From positions 6,248 through 70,247 of the forward strand of contig JBCCHF010000038.1 in the NCBI GenBank assembly GCA_039028895.1: a stretch of DNA of 64,000 nucleotides, read 5' to 3'. Position numbers and translations under genes: made by a program. Shown piece by piece: positions 36,528 to 44,387 of this stretch. A model generated the notes under the pieces. It did not search any database and had not been told where the DNA came from. It was given only the letters and a program-made list of their open reading frames with translations. The stretch is from JAHDCJ01 sp039028895 (lineage in GTDB: Bacteria > Bacteroidota > Bacteroidia > Chitinophagales > Saprospiraceae). How positions within the stretch are numbered: the stretch's first letter is position 1; every line of letters begins with the position of its first letter.

Positions 36528-37504
36528 TATCCGCTGATTTTAATCTTACGTTGGGGTAAGTTTTGCCATTTTTTGTTCTGTAATTTAATACCATCAGGTG
36601 AAATGACCCACAAAAGCGGATACCTGCTTTTTATTGCCGGAGGATCACCATCACCATCTGTGAAATAAAGTACAGCATCCGGATGGAAAACGTCATTAGC
36701 ATATTGTAGGGCTGGATCATATACCGTGTTTCCTTTCCCTAGAACAAAATTTGGGACCTTTCCAGAATAATAAAACTGGTTGCTGATCTGGTTATCAATT
36801 TCGAGAACAAGGATTTCTGCACCATATTGCCAAATTCGATGTATCTCAGCAAAAAACTGATTAAGCGCAGCTTGTGTCACTGAACCTGAGGTGTCAATGG
36901 CAACCAATAGCCTATGCCGTTTTTTTACTTTAATGCCTGGAGTAGTGCCATATCTCGAGGAAGGACGGCTTATCGAATTCTTTATTCGTGTTGATCTGCC
37001 GCTGGCTATAAATAATCTAAGCCATCTTTTCCAGTTTACCCTGCTTGTATTTTTCTTTTGAAGGTTGATTAAGATTTGACTAAGTCCTGAAGGCAATCCG
37101 ATAAGATGGCTAGGATCGACTAATGCTGCAACCCGTCTCATTAACCGATCAATCTTGTAGGTGATGATTTGTTTTTCTGTATCAGAAAGTAATTTGAAGT
37201 GTTGCCAAGATGGGGAATCCTTTTTATCTCTGTAAAGGAAATCTTTTTTTAGCAAATGAATGATTTGCTTTTTAAGTAATTCAACCTTATGATCGTACGG
37301 ATCACCACCTACCATAGGTGACCAATCTGAAGGGTTAATGAAGAATCCAAAACTAATATTAGACTCTAATACAATGGATACTCCAGCAAACTTCGTGGAG
37401 ACTGATTTATTAATTGAAGATAGAATTGTACCCCAAAAAGGTTCGGAAATCAACAATCTTGCTGAGACCCTGTTTACCGATTCCAGTATGCGGGTATCCT
37501 GCAT
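36527..37504 (-). CDS. VWA-like protein (DUF2201 type)
   Basis: 325 residues. The N-terminal helical half ends in a DUF2201-like stretch. The C-terminal half is a von Willebrand A-like metal-binding fold: strand HRLLVAIDTSGSVT with MIDAS DxSGS at 204-208, GKGNTVYDPALQYA supplying the MIDAS Thr, then DAVLYFTDGDGDPP with the later acidic residues, and PLLWVISPDG. Such proteins partner MoxR-type ATPases, and here that ATPase is encoded directly downstream with a one-base overlap. Only 3 bases separate it from the peptidase-like gene upstream. It is cytoplasmic, with no signal peptide. Function in the injection system is inferred from the operon. Confidence 0.8.
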   Translation of the reverse strand: MQDTRILESVNRVSARLLISEPFWGTILSSINKSVSTKFAGVSIVLESNISFGFFINPSDWSPMVGGDPYDHKVELLKKQIIHLLKKDFLYRDKKDSPSWQHFKLLSDTEKQIITYKIDRLMRRVAALVDPSHLIGLPSGLSQILINLQKKNTSRVNWKRWLRLFIASGRSTRIKNSISRPSSRYGTTPGIKVKKRHRLLVAIDTSGSVTQAALNQFFAEIHRIWQYGAEILVLEIDNQISNQFYYSGKVPNFVLGKGNTVYDPALQYANDVFHPDAVLYFTDGDGDPPAIKSRYPLLWVISPDGIKLQNKKWQNLPQRKIKISG

Positions 37505-37507
37505 AAA

Positions 37508-38206
37508 TTAAACCGCTGGTTGAGGAATTTCGAGATGAAAAGCCGGGTCTTGGGGTGGTTTTAGCAATTTTGAAACCCGGATATCAGCTTCTGCCGCATC
37601 CACAAAAGCCTGATCATTTGTAATCGTACTTGGGGCGATATCGACCACTTGCATTACTTTGGGATCAGCCAGATGGCGCGACACTTTACTCGGTCCAATT
37701 TCAAATATTTTCTCCTCCATTTCTTTCATGATCTGAGAACGGCTCTTTCCAGCTGCTTTACCTTTCTCATAAACCTTAATCACCTGGTCACCTGCGTTTC
37801 CATAGAGATTATATTGATGCTGAACGCCTTTACTCATAATATTGGCATACATAATGCGCGCCTGGTCAGCCGGAGTTCTTTGTACACTAGTAATCTTTGC
37901 ACTGTCCTCCCCTGCTTTTTTAAGAATATCCCTGACCACTTTAAGGGTGTAATCACTGAGTGAATCCGGATCGACGTGGTTTCCAAAAGTCAATTCGATT
38001 TCCGGCTCGGGGTCTGGCTCCGGCTCGGGATCAGGCTCTGGCTCTGGAACAGGTTCTGGCTCTGGTGCAGGATCTGGTTCGTTAATCACCGGATCAGGCT
38101 CGGGATTGGGCTTGATGCCTGGATCGGGTTTAGGATCGGGCTTACTCTTTTTACCCGAAAAGAGGTTCCTGAAAAAATTGGCTAAAGCTTCAAAAAATTT
38201 CTGCAT
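37508..38206 (-). CDS. Putative M15-like peptidase with Pro/Asp/Glu-rich linker
   Basis: 232 residues with no signal peptide. Residues 1-20 are amphipathic (FFEALANFFRNLFSGKK). Residues 21-70 are a DPEPEP-type extended linker. The C-terminal domain (about 75-232) resembles M15-type D,D- or L,D-peptidases: ITSVQRTPADQARIMY matches the family's substrate-side Arg helix. Candidate zinc ligands are His178 in SRHL, Asp189 in VVDIAP and His224 in FHLEI. The His-to-Asp spacing is 11 rather than the usual 7 residues, so the assignment is tentative. A cell-wall peptidase in this operon could lyse the producer to free particles or act as cargo on target walls. Alternatively it is a catalytically dead fold. 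Confidence 0.6.
   Translation of the reverse strand: MQKFFEALANFFRNLFSGKKSKPDPKPDPGIKPNPEPDPVINEPDPAPEPEPVPEPEPDPEPEPDPEPEIELTFGNHVDPDSLSDYTLKVVRDILKKAGEDSAKITSVQRTPADQARIMYANIMSKGVQHQYNLYGNAGDQVIKVYEKGKAAGKSRSQIMKEMEEKIFEIGPSKVSRHLADPKVMQVVDIAPSTITNDQAFVDAAEADIRVSKLLKPPQDPAFHLEIPQPAV
38000..38145 (-). repeat. Low-complexity PEPDPEP-coding repeat
   Basis: Iterated codons for Pro-Glu/Asp pairs (ggctccggctcggga-type bases on the plus strand) encode residues 22-70 of the M15-like protein. The stretch probably forms an extended spacer. Confidence 0.8.
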
Positions 38207-38313
38207 AGTGTGGGCTATTGAAATAATGTATCACAAAATAAACAAAAGTTTATTCAGGGCAACAGAAAAGAGAGTGGTACAGTATCATTTTCATGCTTCC
38301 TTTCCAGGAATGG

Positions 38314-39693
38314 TCAGGCTACTTTCCCTTCCTTTGAGAATTCGATCTGGAGCCCTTTTAAAATATCTTTCATCATTATGGTATTGTCTTTTCTAGCAAG
38401 AGCTTTGATGGAGGCGTACTGAATGACATTCATGATATTTGCGCCAGTTACCTCGAACTGTTGAGCAAGAGTTTCCAGATTGACCTGTGGACCCAATTTA
38501 GCAGCAGCAGGAAAAGCTTTCCGCCAAAGGATTAATCGTTCCTGTGCTTTTGGCATTGGGAAATAGGCAATGGCCTGGAATCTCCTTGCAAATGCATCGT
38601 CGATATTACTCTTGAAGTTAGAAGCCAGGATGACAAGGCCGGGGTAAGCTTCTACCCTTTGGAGCAAATATGAAACCTCCTGGTTAGCATATTTATCATG
38701 TGCGTCTTTTGTGGATGTCCGTTTCCCGAAAAGGGCGTCTGCCTCATCAAAAAAGAGAATCCAGTTTTTGTTTTCTGCTTTATCGAAAAGTGTTGCCAGG
38801 TTTTTTTCGGTTTCTCCAATGAATTTGGAAATGACCAAAGACAGGTCAACTCTGAACACTGGCTTGTTCGTATACTTACCCAGCAAACTGGCGGTCAGTG
38901 TTTTACCAGTCCCTGAGGGCCCATGAAACAAGGCACGATAGCCGGGCTTCAGTTTTCCATCCATCCCCCAATCATGCATTAGTATATCGTTATTCTCGAT
39001 CCAGTCCTGAATATCCTGGATTGTTGCCATCGTCGTCGAACTTAGCACGAGGTCGTCCCATGAAAGCTTGGTTTCGATATGCTGGGCAGGGAACGTAGTA
39101 CTGAGCTTGGGCATTGTATTCTTATCCTGGATAAACAGGTCGACATAGTCTTCATCCAGTCTTAACTTGCCACTCATTTCCGGTTCACCTTTAGGCGGAG
39201 AGTCGAGCAGCACGACCTTTTTCTGCAGTAGCCAATGACTGTGATCGAGAAGGTCTCGTACTTTCAGTTTTTCCGAAAGATAATCGCCAGCCAACAAGAA
39301 CAAGGCTGTCTCTCCTGTTGGCAGAAATCCCCTGTGTTGAGTGCCACGTACGCCTCCTAGTTGTGGAAAATCGCCGGCTTTTTGGATATGTGCAGCAATG
39401 ATCTGGTCGAGGAAGGAAGGATGTAATTGCGGGGCCAGGGCGAGTGCTATGATCAGGCGTTCTTCGAAACTTAATTGATGTTCTTTTACAAATTCAGCAA
39501 ACATCCCGCGTTGTTTCTTGACGGCTGGTGGCTTGGGCAATTTTGGTAAATCCTGCTGGTTTCCCGTAAAATAATGATGGAGTCGGGCTTCGATAACAGC
39601 TGCCAACCAATTCAATTCAGCTGACAAGACTTCTGAAGTACCGTGACTTCTTTTGACAGATACTTTTTGTTTTTTCAGGGTTGGTTTTCGCAT
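38314..39693 (-). CDS. eCIS AAA+ ATPase (Afp15/Pvc15 type)
   Basis: 459 residues. The N-terminal about 230 residues are the accessory region of this family. The AAA+ domain has Walker A GPSGTGKT (258-265), Walker B ILFFDEAD (312-319), sensor region VILASNFKSNID and arginine finger in DDAFARRFQ. An AAA+ ATPase of this type is a hallmark of Afp/PVC-like eCIS loci and is needed for particle assembly or cargo loading in characterised systems. It follows the large DUF4157 gene by 76 bases. The length and motif order match the family. The exact step it drives here is inference. Confidence 0.88.
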   Translation of the reverse strand: MRKPTLKKQKVSVKRSHGTSEVLSAELNWLAAVIEARLHHYFTGNQQDLPKLPKPPAVKKQRGMFAEFVKEHQLSFEERLIIALALAPQLHPSFLDQIIAAHIQKAGDFPQLGGVRGTQHRGFLPTGETALFLLAGDYLSEKLKVRDLLDHSHWLLQKKVVLLDSPPKGEPEMSGKLRLDEDYVDLFIQDKNTMPKLSTTFPAQHIETKLSWDDLVLSSTTMATIQDIQDWIENNDILMHDWGMDGKLKPGYRALFHGPSGTGKTLTASLLGKYTNKPVFRVDLSLVISKFIGETEKNLATLFDKAENKNWILFFDEADALFGKRTSTKDAHDKYANQEVSYLLQRVEAYPGLVILASNFKSNIDDAFARRFQAIAYFPMPKAQERLILWRKAFPAAAKLGPQVNLETLAQQFEVTGANIMNVIQYASIKALARKDNTIMMKDILKGLQIEFSKEGKVA

Positions 39694-39769
39694 TGAGGTT
39701 AGTCATTAATTTAATCAGAAAATTAAGGGTTCTGGGAATATCTTCAAAATCAGTTGGTTTAAATCATTT

Positions 39770-42700
39770 CTAAAGTACACCGAGTATAACTTTTGTTAAT
39801 TGTTTCGATGATAAATCCGGACATAAGTCCTTTAGATTTCTACTCGACCCGACCAGGGTAACATCAAAATGAGGTTCAAGACTGATGGATTTTTGTAATT
39901 CGTAAATTATTAAAAGTTTTCTTTGATTGTCGACAGTTCGATAACAGCGGTGTTTCACAATTACAGGTACTTTTTTCAAGGTTAAAACGTGATTACCATT
40001 TCGATATATCCATACCCAAACCTTTTGATTGGAGCCTTTCACATGACCAGAAACCGCATGTGCCTGGGAGGAAAAATCACCTGAATACGTACCACTATTT
40101 TCCCCTTCCTTAGCATTTTCACCATCAAGCACGGGCACTTTGTTGTCTGAAGATTCCTTTTTATCTTCCTTTTCTTCTGATCCACCTCCATCTTTTACAG
40201 GGTTATCGCCTTCATCTATTTCTTTAGGTGCCCCTGAACCATCCTGTTTTTCAGCTCTACCCTCTTTCGCTTCATCGCTTAGTACATCTTCTTCAATGGT
40301 TTCGTAGATTTTAATGCTTGCATCAAACTCCAGGTTCTTCTGAAGGGGTCCGTGATGTGTGCCATCGGCCCCAAAAACGTGCATGCCTGGTAAAGCAACA
40401 ACTCTTGCAGTCTTATTATCCTTATCGAAAGATACTACTTTGATCAGATCATAGCCGGCAATCATTTTCCCATCTTGCCAGGTAACCATGAAGCTTTTAT
40501 ATTTTTCTCCGGTCTTTAGAGCCTTGAATAATTTTTGTCGGATTATCCATAGGCTTTTACCTGCTGCCAGTCCTTTATACTTTTGAAGAATACCTTTGAT
40601 ATAGGTTTCATACCAAAAGTGAAGGTCTTTATCAGTTTTTTTCAATCCTTTTAATTCCGGATCGTATGTGGCGTCCGCTTTTGTCTTCAGGTTTTCAACG
40701 AGTTCTTTCAGTGAACCCAGTTTTGAATTTTCTTTATTCAATTCTTCATTCAGAATTTCTTCCAGTGTTTTGTTTTCGACACCCTGTAACTCTTCCAGCG
40801 CTTTCCCCATTTTCCCGATCATAGCCATGTCAATCGGTTTCTTATCGCCTATACCCCGTTTATTTAAAATATCGATCAACAGCTTTAGTCGTTTTTCTCC
40901 ATATTTTTCTGCTAATCTTGCCAAAGCCAATTGCTCAGGAGAGGGGTTCTTGTCTTTTGCACATGGTAATTCGTTTTTATTGATCTTGGCCGGTGGAATT
41001 ATAACTGCACTTCTAACTTTCTCTTTGCCTGCATCGTCGATGGGCAGGTTATCCACTACCATTTTCAGGATGCCATCTGAAATGGTTTTCGGTAAATCAA
41101 GGAAAAATTTGAATTGGTTAAACAGTGGTAAAGTCACTTTTTCCTGAAACCAACAGGATTGTATGGCTTGTTCGATCATCCACATTGCTGCTTCCTGTAA
41201 TAGCAATTTGAGACATCCTACCAATGGCGGTGTTGCGCATTGAAGCACTCTAACACCCCACTTCACAATTTTGATAATATCTCCAATGGTCTTGAGTTCA
41301 TCCTTAACCTTTTTGAGCATTTCAATCTGATCTTCATACGGCTTTACAAACGTATCCAGTAAAGATTGGAGGGTATCCTCTTTAAAATCATTGACTTTTT
41401 GAATATAGCCTTCAAGTTCCTGTTTTTTATCCTGGAATTTTTGGAGATTATCTTCTCCAAAAAGGTGCTTGAAAAGAGCGGCACTGCCATCTTTGATTCC
41501 TTTTTTCAGGTTGGTGACAACTCGGTTTGCCAATATTTTGAATACAGCTTTACCCGCCTGAAATGCTGCTTTAGTTACCGCTTTAAGAATGCCACTACCT
41601 CCAATAGATTTGGAGGCTTTATCGTCTTTATGCAATCCATCAAACTTCTTTTTGACCTTTTCGTAGAAGCCATGCACTTTGACGAACATCTTTCCAAATG
41701 CGGCCCTGAGTCTTCCAAACAACCCGCCTACTTTATGCCATAGTTTAATCTTTTTGAAGTTGGCAGCCGTTTCGGAAGTCTTTTGTGGAATTTTCAGTTT
41801 ACTGTTGCCCGACCTTTTTTTCAATTCTGTCAATGCCATGGCAACTGGTACCTTATCCAGCTTTTTCTTGTTTTTAAGGAATTTGCCGGTTTCTTTTTTC
41901 CAGGGATCGTATTCCTTTTCGCTCCATTTTTTGTGGTCAAACTTTTTTGGGGCTTTCTGTACTCTTTTCGAGATCTTGCCTAATGTCTTCCTACCTGTTT
42001 TGCCTTGAGCTTTTATGCCTGGCAATAACTTAGGCTGTCCTGTACCAGCAACCGAAGCGGAGCTCGTGATATGAGGAATAACTTCATTATTTAACCTTTT
42101 TACTACCTTATCGAGAGACTTATTGGGAGAGGAGGCCGGAATGGTTTCGGGAAACCATTCATACGACCAAATGCCATCGACCTGGTCTTTGTAGACATAC
42201 AAACTCCCTATGAGTCCGGTCTCGGGCGTTGTTTTAAATCCACCTTCATAAGCAGCCAACTCATTACGAATAATGCCACTTCCTGTCGGATAAACCAGGT
42301 TACTCGGAATAGAGAGAGATGAAATATTGGAAGTGCTGACGCTCCATGTACCTCCCGACGGGTCAGCCTCAGCAGGATTGGAAGACAGGTAACTGTTGAT
42401 GGCATCTTTTGTCAGGCCAATTCCGGTTTTGTAATTATTTAACTGGGTAGTGCCTAATGTAGTTTCTGCACTTCCTCCTGGCTTGAGATCGCCCAATTCT
42501 ATGTTGGAAGCAGCTTTATCAAGCGCTCTTACTTTCGGGGTGTCTTTATAACCTTTTGGGGCGCTATCATTCAAATGGTCGAAGGTACCGCCGCCAAACT
42601 GGAATCTGCCATTTCTTTTAAGGTATTTGGGTTTCCCGTTAGGGGCTTTAATACCAATAGTTCGTTCTTCAGAAGATGCTTTATAAAAGTCTGCTACACC

Positions 42701-43513
42701 AGTCTTGTTGGTATCCGGATCCTTTTTATTAGCACCGGGAATACTTACCTCAATGAACAGATCTGAGTTTGTAGTGCCACTGACAAAATGAGGTAAGACG
42801 GCTTCATGGATCTTTGTACCTGAAGGTCGTTTCTTGGGAGCCAGGGTGTAGAATCGCTGAATTAACGGTTGTGGGACTTTACTCACCTGGTTATCAGGCT
42901 TTCGGCTTACTTTATCACCATTTTGCTGAACGACGTGTGTTAGCTCATGAGCGAGCAAATGTTTCCCATCCGAAGAATTTGGATTATAGGTTCCTTCGTT
43001 GAAATAAATATCTGTTCCATGTGTGAATGCTTGCGCACTCAGTTCATGGTTCATATCAGCAGCCTTGTCGTCAGTATGGATTTTTACATCTGAGAAATCA
43101 GCATCAAAGCTTGATTCCATTGACGTTTTGACATCATCAGACATTTGATATCCACTCCCCTTTGAGGCATTAAGTGAAGCTTCAATGTCGACGTTTTCCG
43201 AAGGTGGGCCCTTATTTTGAAGCTGAAGTAAAGATGACTCAGTATTATTTTCTTTGGATTCGAATCCTTCAGAAGGAATCGGATCTACATCTGAATGTTG
43301 ATCAGGTTTGGTTGAACTTTGGTGTTCTGAAGAGAGGGTACATTCAGTACATTGCCTTTGAACGACTTCTTCCGTTTTGGTTTGGACAGAGGGTTGGAAA
43401 AAATTTTCCTGTTCAGATTTTTCAAAGAAATCCCCGCCTTCTTTTCCACTAAAAAAGGGTGTATTTGACCTTGTCGGTGCAGATGTTTTGGTCTGTTCCG
43501 CTGTGGTTTTCAA
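39770..43513 (-). CDS. Large DUF4157 protein, candidate eCIS cargo/toxin
   Basis: 1247 residues, Lys-rich. A disordered N-terminus (1-110) precedes a DUF4157 (eCIS-core) domain at about 113-197 with IHTDDKA, FTHGTDIYFNEG and HELTHVVQQ (189-197), the HExxH metalloprotease-like motif. Residues about 225-380 hold TGVAD (Asp275), IELGDLKP (Glu339, Asp342, Lys344) and QLNNY, a layout reminiscent of PD-(D/E)XK nucleases. A Cys-rich amphipathic middle (KWGVRVLQCATPPLVGCLKLLL) recurs in large DUF4157 proteins as I recall them. Acidic low-complexity follows at about 1080-1140, then a C-terminal beta-rich domain of about 90 residues. DUF4157 is enriched in eCIS loci and their cargos. Cargo status and nuclease activity are inference. 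No immunity gene is evident. Confidence 0.75.
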   Translation of the reverse strand: MKTTAEQTKTSAPTRSNTPFFSGKEGGDFFEKSEQENFFQPSVQTKTEEVVQRQCTECTLSSEHQSSTKPDQHSDVDPIPSEGFESKENNTESSLLQLQNKGPPSENVDIEASLNASKGSGYQMSDDVKTSMESSFDADFSDVKIHTDDKAADMNHELSAQAFTHGTDIYFNEGTYNPNSSDGKHLLAHELTHVVQQNGDKVSRKPDNQVSKVPQPLIQRFYTLAPKKRPSGTKIHEAVLPHFVSGTTNSDLFIEVSIPGANKKDPDTNKTGVADFYKASSEERTIGIKAPNGKPKYLKRNGRFQFGGGTFDHLNDSAPKGYKDTPKVRALDKAASNIELGDLKPGGSAETTLGTTQLNNYKTGIGLTKDAINSYLSSNPAEADPSGGTWSVSTSNISSLSIPSNLVYPTGSGIIRNELAAYEGGFKTTPETGLIGSLYVYKDQVDGIWSYEWFPETIPASSPNKSLDKVVKRLNNEVIPHITSSASVAGTGQPKLLPGIKAQGKTGRKTLGKISKRVQKAPKKFDHKKWSEKEYDPWKKETGKFLKNKKKLDKVPVAMALTELKKRSGNSKLKIPQKTSETAANFKKIKLWHKVGGLFGRLRAAFGKMFVKVHGFYEKVKKKFDGLHKDDKASKSIGGSGILKAVTKAAFQAGKAVFKILANRVVTNLKKGIKDGSAALFKHLFGEDNLQKFQDKKQELEGYIQKVNDFKEDTLQSLLDTFVKPYEDQIEMLKKVKDELKTIGDIIKIVKWGVRVLQCATPPLVGCLKLLLQEAAMWMIEQAIQSCWFQEKVTLPLFNQFKFFLDLPKTISDGILKMVVDNLPIDDAGKEKVRSAVIIPPAKINKNELPCAKDKNPSPEQLALARLAEKYGEKRLKLLIDILNKRGIGDKKPIDMAMIGKMGKALEELQGVENKTLEEILNEELNKENSKLGSLKELVENLKTKADATYDPELKGLKKTDKDLHFWYETYIKGILQKYKGLAAGKSLWIIRQKLFKALKTGEKYKSFMVTWQDGKMIAGYDLIKVVSFDKDNKTARVVALPGMHVFGADGTHHGPLQKNLEFDASIKIYETIEEDVLSDEAKEGRAEKQDGSGAPKEIDEGDNPVKDGGGSEEKEDKKESSDNKVPVLDGENAKEGENSGTYSGDFSSQAHAVSGHVKGSNQKVWVWIYRNGNHVLTLKKVPVIVKHRCYRTVDNQRKLLIIYELQKSISLEPHFDVTLVGSSRNLKDLCPDLSSKQLTKVILGVL

Positions 43514-43545
43514 AACCTGGGATTCAATTTTATATTAGTCGAATA

Positions 43546-44364
43546 TTATCCGGTTTGTTGAACCACATGAGTTAACTCATGGGCTAGCAAACGCTTACCG
43601 TCATTGGTGCCAGGGCTGTAATTACCCTGATTGAAATAAATATCATTGCGATGCGTAAAAGCCCTGGCCTGAACATCCCTGTTCATCTGAACGGCGTTTG
43701 ACCCGGTATGGATACGTACATTCTCGAAATTATGCCCCATGGCCGATTCCATTTCGGATCTTGTATTTTCCGACATGGGGCTTCCAGAGCCTTTCGAGCT
43801 ATTCAGCTTTGATTCAAACTCCTCACCCGGACTATTATCTTTTTCACGCTGAAGTTGAGGTTTCATTTGCATGGCTTCTTCCTCTTCTTCACCTTTCATC
43901 TGCATAGCTTCCTCTTCTTCTTCCATCTTTTGAATGTCCATGCCTTCTCTTAATTCCTCAGTATCATCGCCTTTCATCTGCATAGACTCTTCTTCTTCTT
44001 CCATCTTCTGGATTTCAAACTTTGCTTGCATGGCTTCTTCCTCTTCTTCACCTTTCATCTGCATGGTTTCCTCTTCCTTTTCCATCTTCTGGATTTCAGG
44101 TTTCATTTGCATAGACTCCTCTTCCTCACAGTTGGCGCATTTAGTTTGAATCTCCGGGCCTGTTGTTGATCGTACTACTTTATCTGCTACCTGGTCTGCT
44201 TCTTGTTCGTATTTATCATTAGGTTGACCAATAGTGAGTTTTGGTTGTATAGTGGCAGGACTAAAAAAAGGTTGATTGCCTCCAAAAAAGGTATTGCCTG
44301 CTTTATTGTCAAAAGCAGGACGGGAATGTACGGGAGATTCGGATACCTGTGCAAATGTTTTCAT
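43546..44364 (-). CDS. DUF4157 protein with acidic repeat linker
   Basis: 272 residues. A conserved KLTIGQPNDKYEQEADQVADKVV segment at about 42-64 often precedes DUF4157. A highly acidic, Met/Gln-rich repeat region occupies about 80-171. The DUF4157 domain runs from about 183 to the C-terminus (KGSGSPMSENTRSEMESAMG, IHTGSNAVQMN, FTHRNDIYFNQG, HELTHVVQQ). The protein stops right after the HExxH motif, so nothing follows the domain. It has no toxin domain and may be an adaptor, loading factor or cargo chaperone for the larger DUF4157 protein encoded 32 bases downstream. Proteolytic activity via HELTH is possible but unproven. Confidence 0.78.
   Translation of the reverse strand: MKTFAQVSESPVHSRPAFDNKAGNTFFGGNQPFFSPATIQPKLTIGQPNDKYEQEADQVADKVVRSTTGPEIQTKCANCEEEESMQMKPEIQKMEKEEETMQMKGEEEEEAMQAKFEIQKMEEEEESMQMKGDDTEELREGMDIQKMEEEEEAMQMKGEEEEEAMQMKPQLQREKDNSPGEEFESKLNSSKGSGSPMSENTRSEMESAMGHNFENVRIHTGSNAVQMNRDVQARAFTHRNDIYFNQGNYSPGTNDGKRLLAHELTHVVQQTG
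43852..44127 (-). repeat. Acidic coding repeats (IQKMEEEEE-MQMKGEEEEE)
   Basis: About four imperfect units encode IQKMEEEEESMQMKG or EEEEEAMQMK motifs. On the plus strand they appear as recurring cttcctcttcttcacctttcatctgcat. The unit is likely to vary in copy number between strains. Confidence 0.8.
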
Positions 44365-44387
44365 CTCACTTTAATTTACATAAAAAA

